DNA from: Treponema sp.
Lineage (GTDB): Bacteria; Spirochaetota; Spirochaetia; Treponematales; Treponemataceae
Direction: 5' to 3'
Length of the DNA stretch: 27,421 nucleotides
NCBI GenBank assembly: GCA_017617145.1
Contig: JAFZWX010000213.1
Location: 1-27,421, forward strand
Shown piece after piece: positions 1 to 7,338 of the stretch (position 1 is the first letter of the stretch; each line of letters begins with the position of its first letter). A program made the translations under genes and the position numbers. The notes beneath the pieces were generated by a model. That model did no database searches. It saw only the letters and a list, made by a program, of their open reading frames with translations, and was not told where the DNA came from.

Positions 1-1
1 C

Positions 2-1819
2 TTTGCTATTGAGCGTGTAGTTCATCCAATTACAGGTGAGCTTATCTGTGATGTAAACCAGTATATTGATGAAGCAATGGCTGAAAAAATAGAAGCTGCC
101 GGTGTAGAAAAGGTTAAGCTTAGAACAGTACTTACCTGTGAAGCTAAGCACGGTATTTGTGTTAAGTGTTACGGTAAGAACCTTGCACGCAATAAGGTTG
201 TAGAAATTGGTGAAGCAGTTGGTATTATTGCTGCTCAGTCAATTGGTCAGCCTGGTACACAGCTTACACTTCGAACCTTCCACTCTGGTGGTACAGCTGA
301 AATGACAACTAAGGATAACAAGATTACCCTTAAGTTCGATGCTTTTGTAAAGGATATTTCCGGTACACACGTTGTTACAAAGGATAATAACTGGTTGTTC
401 ACCCGAAAGGGAAGCATCACTGTAATCCGTATTCTCGATGCAATTGAAATTGCTAAGGGTGATGAAGTTGTTGTTGAAGACGGCAGCAGCCACATGCGCG
501 GCGATGTTATCCTTAAACGAAAGGGTAAGGATGTTAAGGCCGGCGTTACAGGTAAGGTAATGATTGTTGATGATAAGATTTATCTTACAAGTAAAGAGCA
601 GAAGATGGAGATTACAAACGGCTCTACAATCTATGTTAAGAGCGGAGATATCATCAAGAAGAATCAGGTACTCGGTATCATCGAGCAGTACTTTGAACCT
701 ATTATTGCTGAAGCCGACGGTTATGTTCACTTTGAGGACATCATCAACGATTCAACACTTGAGATTCACACCGATAACACAGGAAACACAGAGCGCGTTA
801 TTTCTGATCTTCACCTTGACCAGAAACAGCCACGAATCCTTATTACTGACGTTGCCGGTAATGAGCTTGGTACATATTATCTTCCAGCAGGCGCCGTACT
901 TATGGCTAACGATAAGGAAGAGGTTGAAGCAGGATTTACACTTGCAAAGATCCCTAAGGATGTTCAGAAATCTCAGGATATTACTGGTGGTCTTCCACGT
1001 GTATCTGAATTGTTCGAAGCACGTAAGCCAAAGAATCCTTGTGTACTTGCACAGATTTCTGGTACCGTTAAGTTTGCCGGTATTACAAAAGGTAAGCGTG
1101 TAATTACAATTGAAGACGAATACAACAAGAAGTTTACACACTATGTACCAATGACTAAGCGTATGATTGTACGTGATGGCGATAAGGTAGAAGCAGGTGA
1201 GCAGCTTTGTGCAGGTTCTCCAAACCCACAGGATGTTCTTGCAATTCTTGGTGAAAACGCACTTCAGAATTACTTGATGGACGAAATCCAGGCCGTTTAC
1301 CGCGCACAGGGTGTAGATATTAATGATAAGCATATTGGTATTATTGTACGACAGATGCTCCGCAAGGTAGAAATTGTTGCCGTAGGTGATACACGCTTTA
1401 TCTTTGGACAGCAGGTTGATAAGTACAAGTTCCACGAAGAAAACAACCGCGTAATAGCCGAAGGTGGACAGCCGGCAATTGGTCGTCCAATGTTCCAGGG
1501 TATTACAAAGGCTTCGTTGAATGTTGACTCATTCATTTCTGCCGCATCGTTCCAGGAAACAACCCGCGTTCTTACAAATGCTGCAATCTCTGGTGCAACA
1601 GACGGTTTGCATGGTATTAAAGAGAACGTTGCAATTGGTCACATGATTCCTGCCGGAACAGGTATCAAGAACTACAAGGATATCAAGCTCTTTGACGAAA
1701 GTGCAACAGACCTTGATGTTCAGATGAACGAGATTCTTGAACGCCGCCGCCTCGAAGAAGAAGCCGAAGCACAGAATGTTGCAGAGGAAACTTCTTTTGA
1801 GCACGAGGATAGTGACTAG
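2..1819 (+). CDS. rpoC: DNA-directed RNA polymerase subunit beta' (C-terminal part, 5' truncated by window)
   Basis: The reading frame is open from base 2 and gives the last 605 residues of the beta' subunit of RNA polymerase, the catalytic core of transcription. It contains three cysteines of the second zinc site in the pattern LTC-x6-C-x2-C (window residues 46, 53 and 56). Next comes the bridge-helix/trigger-loop signature [13 protein letters not shown] followed by [11 protein letters not shown], which includes the trigger-loop Arg and His. The late conserved block [15 protein letters not shown] is also present. The tail is acidic and ends at a TAG stop, followed by a hairpin terminator. 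The first ATG in the window is internal; the true start lies upstream, presumably after rpoB. Codon use matches the neighbouring chromosomal genes. The identification is secure; only the 5' part is missing. Confidence 0.97.
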   Translation, partial: FAIERVVHPITGELICDVNQYIDEAMAEKIEAAGVEKVKLRTVLTCEAKHGICVKCYGKNLARNKVVEIGEAVGIIAAQSIGQPGTQLTLRTFHSGGTAEMTTKDNKITLKFDAFVKDISGTHVVTKDNNWLFTRKGSITVIRILDAIEIAKGDEVVVEDGSSHMRGDVILKRKGKDVKAGVTGKVMIVDDKIYLTSKEQKMEITNGSTIYVKSGDIIKKNQVLGIIEQYFEPIIAEADGYVHFEDIINDSTLEIHTDNTGNTERVISDLHLDQKQPRILITDVAGNELGTYYLPAGAVLMANDKEEVEAGFTLAKIPKDVQKSQDITGGLPRVSELFEARKPKNPCVLAQISGTVKFAGITKGKRVITIEDEYNKKFTHYVPMTKRMIVRDGDKVEAGEQLCAGSPNPQDVLAILGENALQNYLMDEIQAVYRAQGVDINDKHIGIIVRQMLRKVEIVAVGDTRFIFGQQVDKYKFHEENNRVIAEGGQPAIGRPMFQGITKASLNVDSFISAASFQETTRVLTNAAISGATDGLHGIKENVAIGHMIPAGTGIKNYKDIKLFDESATDLDVQMNEILERRRLEEEAEAQNVAEETSFEHEDSD

Positions 1820-1844
1820 TAGTATCAAATAATTACAATTATTT

Positions 1845-1880
1845 AAGGCCGTACATGAAAATGTGCGGCCTTATTATTTA
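1845..1880 (+). terminator. Probable intrinsic terminator of rpoC
   Basis: A 12-bp stem (1845-1856 with 1861-1872, AAGGCCGTACAT against ATGTGCGGCCTT, one G-T wobble) closes a GAAA tetraloop and is followed by the T-rich stretch TTATTATTTA. It lies 25 bases after the rpoC stop. Confidence 0.75.
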
Positions 1881-1893
1881 ATGCCTACATGTG

Positions 1894-2096
1894 AAAAAAT
1901 TAGCTCCCGAGCAAAATGCAAACAAGTACAAAACAAATCTGCTCCCGCGAAGGTATGCCTGCAAACTACGGCGAAGCTTGCAAGGAAAGATTTAACTCGC
2001 TTCGCTCGGCAAGCGTCGATGTAGTTTGCAGTCATACCTTTGCTCCGCAGTTTTGTTTTCAAATGTATTTAGAAACTCGCTCTCCGCTAATTTTTT
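1894..2096. repeat. Large imperfect inverted repeat, MITE-like
   Basis: Two arms of about 88 bases (1894-1981 and 2009-2096) are near reverse complements around a 27-base centre. The outer ends pair as AAAAAATTAGC with GCTAATTTTTT. The inner parts pair as GGTATGCCTGCAAACTAC with GTAGTTTGCAGTCATACC (one mismatch), and the innermost as GCTTGC with GCAAGC. Bulges lie between these blocks. It fills most of the gap between rpoC and the helicase gene. The short ORFs across it are by-products of the palindrome. No transposase is present. Confidence 0.7.
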
Positions 2097-2126
2097 GAGT
2101 GATATCATTTATAATAAATACATTCA

Positions 2127-2155
2127 TTGTGAATAATTGTAATTTTTGATATAAT
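2127..2155 (+). promoter_or_regulatory. Sigma70-type promoter of the XPB-like helicase gene
   Basis: TTGTGA (2127-2132), a 17-base spacer and TATAAT (2150-2155). The ATG begins only 11 bases after the -10 box, so the predicted transcript starts about 5 bases before the start codon and has no room for a Shine-Dalgarno site. Confidence 0.65.
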
Positions 2156-2166
2156 ATCCATTTACT

Positions 2167-3903
2167 ATGAACACCGAAAATCCATTGATTGTACAGGGTG
2201 ACCGTTCTCTTTTACTGGATGTGCATGCCCCGCTGGCGGAAGAATGCCGCAATGCGCTTATTCCGTTTGCGGAGCTGGAAAAGTCGCCCGAACATCTTCA
2301 TACATATAAATTAACTCCTCTTTCGCTTTGGAATGCGGCTAGTGCAGGGTTTAGTGCACAGGATGCGGTTGATGTTCTGGAGCGGTTTGCGCGATACGAT
2401 GTACCGCAGGCGGTAGTGACTTGGATTAAGGAAGTTGCCAGCAGATTTGGAAAGATAAGACTTATTCCGTGTGAAGTGGAAGAGGGAGAAGAAAAGGATT
2501 CTTCAAAAGAACAGTTCCTTTCTCTTGTTGCGCAGACAGAAGCAATTTATAAAGAAATTGGGGCTAATATTGCGGTGAAGAAGCTGCTGGGGGCTGGATC
2601 TTGTGACGGCCCTTCGACAAGCTCAGGGATCGCATACTCCTATACTATCAAACTTACTGATCGCGGCACTATAAAGCAGCTGCTTTTAGAGGCAGGGTGG
2701 CCTGTTAAAGATGAAGTTACTCTTACAGACGGCGAACCACTGGAATTTAATTTACGCGAAAAAACTACCAGGGGCGAACCTCTTGTAATCCGTGATTATC
2801 AGACTGCAGCTGCAAAGGCTTTGGTTGGCGACAAAGGACCAGGGACTGGCTTTGGAACAATAGTTCTTCCTTGTGGTTCTGGTAAGACAATTGTTGGCAT
2901 GCAGATTATGGACATGCTCAAAACAAGTACACTCATAATTACAACAAATATAAGTGCCGTTCACCAGTGGATTGACGAACTGCTCGATAAAACAAATCTT
3001 ACCAAAGACGACATTGCAGAATATACAGGCGAAAGCAAAGATATAAAGCCTGTTACAATTGCAACTTATCAGGTTCTCACCTGGCGACCGGATAAGGAAG
3101 GTCCGTTCCCGCATTTTTCAATCTTCCATGAACGGCCTTGGGGGCTCATTATTTATGATGAAGTTCACATGCTTCCGGCTCCTGTGTTTCGTGTTGTTGC
3201 AGAGCTTCAGGCTGTGCGTCGTGTTGGACTAACTGCAACTCTTGTTCGCGAAGATGGTTGTGAAGGTTATGTGTTCAGTCTTGTTGGACCAAAGCGTTAT
3301 GATGTTCCGTGGAAGGAGCTTGAACGCGACAAATGGATTGCAAGTGCAGAATGTATTGAAGTTCGAATAGATTTACCGGACTATAAAGAAATTGATTACG
3401 CAGTTGCCGGGGCTCGCGAAAAGCATAAGATTGCAAGTCAGAATACCAATAAACTACCGCTTGTTAGTCAGATAATTAATAAATACAGCGAAGATAAAAT
3501 CCTGGTAATTGGTCAGTACCTTGAACAGCTGGCACAAATTGCAAAAGAGTTGAATGCCCCAATTATAACAGGTAAAACTCCAACTGCAGAGCGCGATAGA
3601 ATTTATGGAGAGTTCCGCAAGGGAAATATCCGCGTTCTTGTTGTTTCTAAAGTTGCTAACTTTGCAATAGATCTGCCAGATGCCTCTCTTGCAATTCAGG
3701 TGAGCGGAACTTTTGGAAGCCGTCAGGAAGAAGCACAACGGCTTGGAAGAATATTGCGTCCAAAAGAAAGAACCAGCCGCTTTTTTACACTTATCACCAG
3801 AAACACTGTAGAAGAAGAGTTCAGTTCAAACCGTCAAAAATTCCTTGCAGAGCAGGGGTACTCTTATAGAATCGTTCGCTACGCACAAGGAGAAGAATTG
3901 TAA
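2167..3903 (+). CDS. XPB/Rad25-type superfamily 2 DNA helicase
   Basis: This 578-residue protein is a bacterial relative of XPB, the 3'-5' DNA helicase of eukaryotic TFIIH and nucleotide excision repair. An N-terminal region (about 1-200) precedes the motor. Motor motifs in order are Walker A LPCGSGKT (234-241), the DEVH box (331-334), GLTATLVRED (354-363, including the RED motif typical of XPB) and motif VI QRLGRILRPK (524-533). A role in unwinding or repair is inferred from the family. The next gene overlaps by one base (taATG) and encodes a protein with an XPB-N-like domain, so the two probably form one complex. Residues 148-154 (GPSTSSG) are encoded by a dispersed repeat that seems to have inserted in frame in a linker, away from the motor motifs. 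The start follows a strong promoter with almost no leader. Confidence 0.92.
   Translation: MNTENPLIVQGDRSLLLDVHAPLAEECRNALIPFAELEKSPEHLHTYKLTPLSLWNAASAGFSAQDAVDVLERFARYDVPQAVVTWIKEVASRFGKIRLIPCEVEEGEEKDSSKEQFLSLVAQTEAIYKEIGANIAVKKLLGAGSCDGPSTSSGIAYSYTIKLTDRGTIKQLLLEAGWPVKDEVTLTDGEPLEFNLREKTTRGEPLVIRDYQTAAAKALVGDKGPGTGFGTIVLPCGSGKTIVGMQIMDMLKTSTLIITTNISAVHQWIDELLDKTNLTKDDIAEYTGESKDIKPVTIATYQVLTWRPDKEGPFPHFSIFHERPWGLIIYDEVHMLPAPVFRVVAELQAVRRVGLTATLVREDGCEGYVFSLVGPKRYDVPWKELERDKWIASAECIEVRIDLPDYKEIDYAVAGAREKHKIASQNTNKLPLVSQIINKYSEDKILVIGQYLEQLAQIAKELNAPIITGKTPTAERDRIYGEFRKGNIRVLVVSKVANFAIDLPDASLAIQVSGTFGSRQEEAQRLGRILRPKERTSRFFTLITRNTVEEEFSSNRQKFLAEQGYSYRIVRYAQGEEL
2608..2629 (+). repeat. Dispersed GC-rich repeat, short copy, inside the helicase gene
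   Basis: A 22-base copy containing CCTTCGACAAGCTCAGGGA. It adds the peptide GPSTSSG in frame to the XPB-like protein. Compared with the 33-base copies at 5570-5602 and 7291-7323 it lacks one 11-base internal unit. Confidence 0.75.
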
Positions 3904-6023
3904 TGCCGCAGGAATTTGGTATGGCCGCAGATGCAGCAGCCTGGGAACAAAGCATTTCTTCTCTTTCGGACAGCAAGTTTTTTGAAATTGTGCGTCTTTA
4001 TCTTGGAGAGGTTGAAACTCCTTACAACAAGCAGCGACTTATTCAGCAGCTGGCGGGCTTTGTAAAGAATGAAACAAATGCACAGAATATAATCTGTCTG
4101 CTTGATGATTTTGATATTGAAGTTCTTACAGCACTTTGGTTTATTCCAAATGCAACACAGGAAACTCTTGTTCAGTTTTTTGCAGGCCAGTATACAATGG
4201 CAGAACTTTTTAGTGAGCTTTCGAATCTTATGGCACGCCTGCTTGTTTACGAAAAATCAGAGGAGTATGGAACAAAAAAGTTTCTTAAAATAAATCCTTT
4301 TATTTGCGACAGACTTGTTAAGTATATAAATCTTTCTAATATTGTTCGCCCTTCGCAGACTGCTCAAAAATCAATTGATGATGTCTTTATAATTTCACCT
4401 GATTTTCTGGCTGCTTTTATTTCTTTTATAAACTCAAAGGGCTGTGCCTGTAAAATGGACGGCGAAGTAAAAAAGAATTCTCTTGCAAAAATAAAGTCGG
4501 TTTTTCCGGGGCACGAAAAGGCAGTTCAGCTTGTTCTTATTGCATTCATTAATTTGAATCTTGTTCGTGAAGGTGAAAAAACTTACGAAATTGATAAAAA
4601 ACGTTTTGAACTTTTTGCGGCACTTGACCCACAAAAGCAGTACGCGCTTCTTTGTGCAGCATCTTGTTCAAGGTTTAGCCGCGAAGGTCTTAAAAAAGAA
4701 GCCCAGCTTTTGCTAGACACACTTAGCTCTGTTGGCAGCGATAATTATACTCTTGAAAATCTTGTTCGAATTGGATTTCTTGTAGGAAACAGAAAGAGCG
4801 AAGGTGTAAAAACTTCTTCAAAATCTAGATTCAGCCGTATGCTTGAGGCTGCCAGAAATGAAACTGAAATTTTACCTGAACAGGCGGGTTCTCTTGTAGA
4901 GCGTATGCTTGATTCAGCTGTTGAGCTTGGACTTTTGCAAAAATCGGGAAAAGATAAAAATGGAAATGCTGTTTTTACAAGTAATCAGATTTTTGAAGAG
5001 ACAAACACCGGCACAAAAAATATCAACATTGATTCAACCTTTACTGTCAGTATAATGCCAGGGCTTTCGTTAAAGGAACTTTTGCCACTTACAGATTTCC
5101 TCGAAATTAAAAGTTTTGGAGTTGTTACGGAATATGAAATTTCTCGTCATTCAGTTTCGCTTGCTTTTGACAAGGGTTGGAATGTTGAAAAAATCTGCAG
5201 GGAACTTCAAAAACATACCGATTACGATTTACCACAGAACTTAAAAATTTCTATAAGTGAATGGTACGAAGCCTACAGCTCTGCAATGCTTTACAAGGGA
5301 TATGTGCTCAAGGTTGCAAAAAAGAATATTGGCATTGTAGAAAAAAATCCAAAAATCAGCAGTCATATAAAAGAAACTCTTGCCGAAGGTATTTATCTTT
5401 TAGACATCCCGCTTGAAGCAAACATAAATGATTTTGTAGAAGAAAGCGGTCTTGATTTTATGGGTCGTGTAAAAGATTCATTTACAGATGGCGAAAAACT
5501 TGATTTTCCAATTTTGACGAGTGGGGTGCCTTTGCAGCTCGGCCCTGAAATGAAGCATGCGCTCCACACGGTCCCTGAGCTTGTCGAAGGGGTCGAAGGG
5601 CCACAAACAATAAATTTCCACGCTGCAAGCCAGCTCTTAAATTCCCTAAAGGCTGAACTTAAAAAACTTGACCTTACAAAAAATCAGCGGGAGATTCTGG
5701 AAAACAGAATCCGCAACAGATTGATTCTTACAAAGGAACAACTGGCAACAACTTCTGTACGGCTTGAAATATTAGAAGCAGAAGGCATGGATTTTGGCGG
5801 AAAGCTTCATCTTTTTGAAGCGGGCTTAAAAGAAAATGATATGATGGAAATTACGCTGCCACAATTTGACAACGAAAATGAATATTTTAAAGTAATTGGC
5901 CGCACACTTGGAATTACAAAGCAGACCGGCGATGCAGTTGTGCGCTTTCAGGTGTACCCCACAAATGAAATTACAAATTTTGTTGTGAGCAGGATTACCC
6001 ATTTAAGAAGGCTGAGGTTTTAA
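3903..6023 (+). CDS. Helicase-associated protein with XPB/Ssl2 N-terminal-like domain
   Basis: This 706-residue protein is translationally coupled to the XPB-like helicase: its ATG shares a base with the helicase TAA. The N-terminal half is helical, with features suggesting winged-helix-like repeats. Residues about 378-480 resemble the XPB/Ssl2 N-terminal-like 'helicase-associated' domain (Helicase_C_3 family): a beta-rich start (TFTVSIMPGLSLKELLP), then EISRHSVSLAFDKGWNVEKI and a hydrophobic segment ending LPQNLKISISEW. In eukaryotic XPB this domain is part of the same polypeptide, so the pair looks like a split version. No nuclease or ATPase motif is visible. Residues 556-568 (TVPELVEGVEGPQ) come from an in-frame dispersed repeat, in the opposite orientation to the copy in the helicase gene. 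A function as helicase partner or regulator is an inference. Confidence 0.8.
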   Translation: MPQEFGMAADAAAWEQSISSLSDSKFFEIVRLYLGEVETPYNKQRLIQQLAGFVKNETNAQNIICLLDDFDIEVLTALWFIPNATQETLVQFFAGQYTMAELFSELSNLMARLLVYEKSEEYGTKKFLKINPFICDRLVKYINLSNIVRPSQTAQKSIDDVFIISPDFLAAFISFINSKGCACKMDGEVKKNSLAKIKSVFPGHEKAVQLVLIAFINLNLVREGEKTYEIDKKRFELFAALDPQKQYALLCAASCSRFSREGLKKEAQLLLDTLSSVGSDNYTLENLVRIGFLVGNRKSEGVKTSSKSRFSRMLEAARNETEILPEQAGSLVERMLDSAVELGLLQKSGKDKNGNAVFTSNQIFEETNTGTKNINIDSTFTVSIMPGLSLKELLPLTDFLEIKSFGVVTEYEISRHSVSLAFDKGWNVEKICRELQKHTDYDLPQNLKISISEWYEAYSSAMLYKGYVLKVAKKNIGIVEKNPKISSHIKETLAEGIYLLDIPLEANINDFVEESGLDFMGRVKDSFTDGEKLDFPILTSGVPLQLGPEMKHALHTVPELVEGVEGPQTINFHAASQLLNSLKAELKKLDLTKNQREILENRIRNRLILTKEQLATTSVRLEILEAEGMDFGGKLHLFEAGLKENDMMEITLPQFDNENEYFKVIGRTLGITKQTGDAVVRFQVYPTNEITNFVVSRITHLRRLRF
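5570..5602 (-). repeat. Dispersed GC-rich repeat, long copy, inside the helicase-partner gene
   Basis: This 33-base copy, read on the minus strand, differs from the copy at 7291-7323 at one position. Read on the plus strand it supplies VPELVEGVEGP in frame to the host protein. The 11-base unit ending in CTTCGAC is duplicated relative to the short copy at 2608. Confidence 0.75.
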
Positions 6024-6030
6024 AAAAGCT

Positions 6031-6100
6031 TGTCATTCCCGTGCTTGACACGGGAATCTAAACTATAAAAAAGATTGTCGGGTCAAGCCCGACAATGACA
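6031..6100. repeat. Pair of facing 29-nt palindromic units (REP/BIME-like)
   Basis: Unit 1 (6031-6059) has the frame TGTCATT...GCTTGAC...AATCT with stem TTCCCGTG/CACGGGAA. Unit 2 (6072-6100) is its inverse with stem TTGTCGGG/CCCGACAA. The flanks and loop are constant while the stems differ but remain self-complementary. The pair lies in the gap between the helicase partner and the next gene and could form two hairpins. Confidence 0.8.
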
Positions 6101-6128
6101 TATTGTGTTTGAGGTTTTAGAATTAATT

Positions 6129-7289
6129 ATGGAAGTATATATCATCCGACACGGAAAAACAGACTGGAACAAAGAATGCCGCTTTCAAGGGGCAAAGGAT
6201 ATTCCTCTTAATGAAGAAGGTCGTGAAGCTGCAAGAAAGCTGGGGGAGCGACTTAAGGACGTACACTTTGATGCAGTTTTTTCTTCACCCTTGAGCAGAG
6301 CGTATGAGACGGCGTGTATTGTTGCTCGTAGTGCAGAAAAATGCGATCTCCTCACCGAAATATCCTTTGGCGAGTTTGAAGGTGTTCCTTTTGATGAATG
6401 GATGAATACAAACGAACCGCGCAAATACTTTTTTGACAAACCGGGACTCTATGTTCCTCCAAAAGGAGGCGAAACTTTTGAGTCTGGCTGTGAACGCGCA
6501 GAAAAATTTATCCAAACAGTTCTTGAGCCATACTATAAAAAAAATCCGGATGCAAGGATTATGATTGTTGCACATGGTGCAATTCTGGCTGCCCTCATGT
6601 GTGTGCTTGAAAACCGCGGAATAGACAACTTTTGGGGGCAGGGATTAAAAGGCAACTGCGAAGAAACAATTTATACTTATGATGGTACTGTCTGGAAGCT
6701 TGCAAGCGAAGAAAAACCTCAGCAAAATCCTTATATGAAAATTGTTGCAAAAAGTGCAGCAGATTCTGTGAAGCGTACGGTTCAGGTATTGAAAAATGGC
6801 GGGGTAGTAATAATTCCTACAGATACAGTGTATGGCTTTAGTGGAAGTGTAGCCTTTGCTACAGATGGCCGTATTCGTAAAATAAAAGGTCGTGAAGAAA
6901 CAAAACCATTTATTCAGTTGATTGCCCAGCCCGAAGATTTACAGCTTTACACAAATGACACTGTTCCACCAGAACTTCTTTCAAAATGGCCTGGCGCACT
7001 TACAATTATTGTGAACAACAAATCAGGCGGAACAACAGCCTTCCGTTGCCCTGGCGATGAATGGCTTCGTAATGTTATCAGAGAGTGTGGCGCTCCAATT
7101 TACAGCACAAGCGTAAATCGTTCAGGACAACCTGTGCTTGATGAAGAAGCTGCAATCATAAATGAGTTCACAAACGAAGTAGACCTGATTATAAAAGACG
7201 GCGATAAAAAAGGAGCAAAGCCTTCGACATTGGTGAGTATTGTGGATGGGGGTGTAAAAATTCTGCGGCAAGGTGATGTGGAACTATAG
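6129..7289 (+). CDS. Histidine phosphatase / Sua5-YrdC (threonylcarbamoyl-AMP synthase) fusion
   Basis: Two enzymes are joined in 386 residues. Residues 1-200 form a histidine phosphatase (phosphoglycerate mutase-like) domain: RHG at 7-9 with the nucleophile His8, Arg57 in SSPLSRAYET, the acid Glu82 in SFGEFEG and His149 in IVAHG. Residues about 213-386 form a Sua5/YrdC/TsaC domain: PTDTVYG (230-236), the basic KIKGREETKPF block and STSVN (326-330). TsaC makes threonylcarbamoyl-AMP from threonine, bicarbonate and ATP for the t6A modification of ANN-decoding tRNAs. I chose the ATG at 6129 because the phosphatase fold begins directly there (MEVYIIRHG). A GTG at 6105 would add eight residues. 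A GAGG lies 14 bases upstream, rather far for a Shine-Dalgarno site. The phosphatase substrate is unknown. Confidence 0.88.
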   Translation: MEVYIIRHGKTDWNKECRFQGAKDIPLNEEGREAARKLGERLKDVHFDAVFSSPLSRAYETACIVARSAEKCDLLTEISFGEFEGVPFDEWMNTNEPRKYFFDKPGLYVPPKGGETFESGCERAEKFIQTVLEPYYKKNPDARIMIVAHGAILAALMCVLENRGIDNFWGQGLKGNCEETIYTYDGTVWKLASEEKPQQNPYMKIVAKSAADSVKRTVQVLKNGGVVIIPTDTVYGFSGSVAFATDGRIRKIKGREETKPFIQLIAQPEDLQLYTNDTVPPELLSKWPGALTIIVNNKSGGTTAFRCPGDEWLRNVIRECGAPIYSTSVNRSGQPVLDEEAAIINEFTNEVDLIIKDGDKKGAKPSTLVSIVDGGVKILRQGDVEL

Positions 7290-7290
7290 C

Positions 7291-7323
7291 GGCCCTTCGA
7301 CACCTTCGACAAGCTCAGGGACC
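7291..7323 (+). repeat. Dispersed GC-rich repeat, long copy, intergenic
   Basis: A 33-base copy of the repeat also found inside the two helicase-operon genes. It begins one base after the TsaC-fusion stop and sits between that gene and the convergent ppk. Its ends CCCT/AGGG can pair, so it might help separate the two transcripts. Confidence 0.75.
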
Positions 7324-7338
7324 CCTGGCACACTGCGA

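Noticed and set aside
1916..2098. Short ORFs on both strands between rpoC and the helicase gene.
   Set aside because: They mirror each other because the region is a large palindrome; no start signals and no protein-like content.
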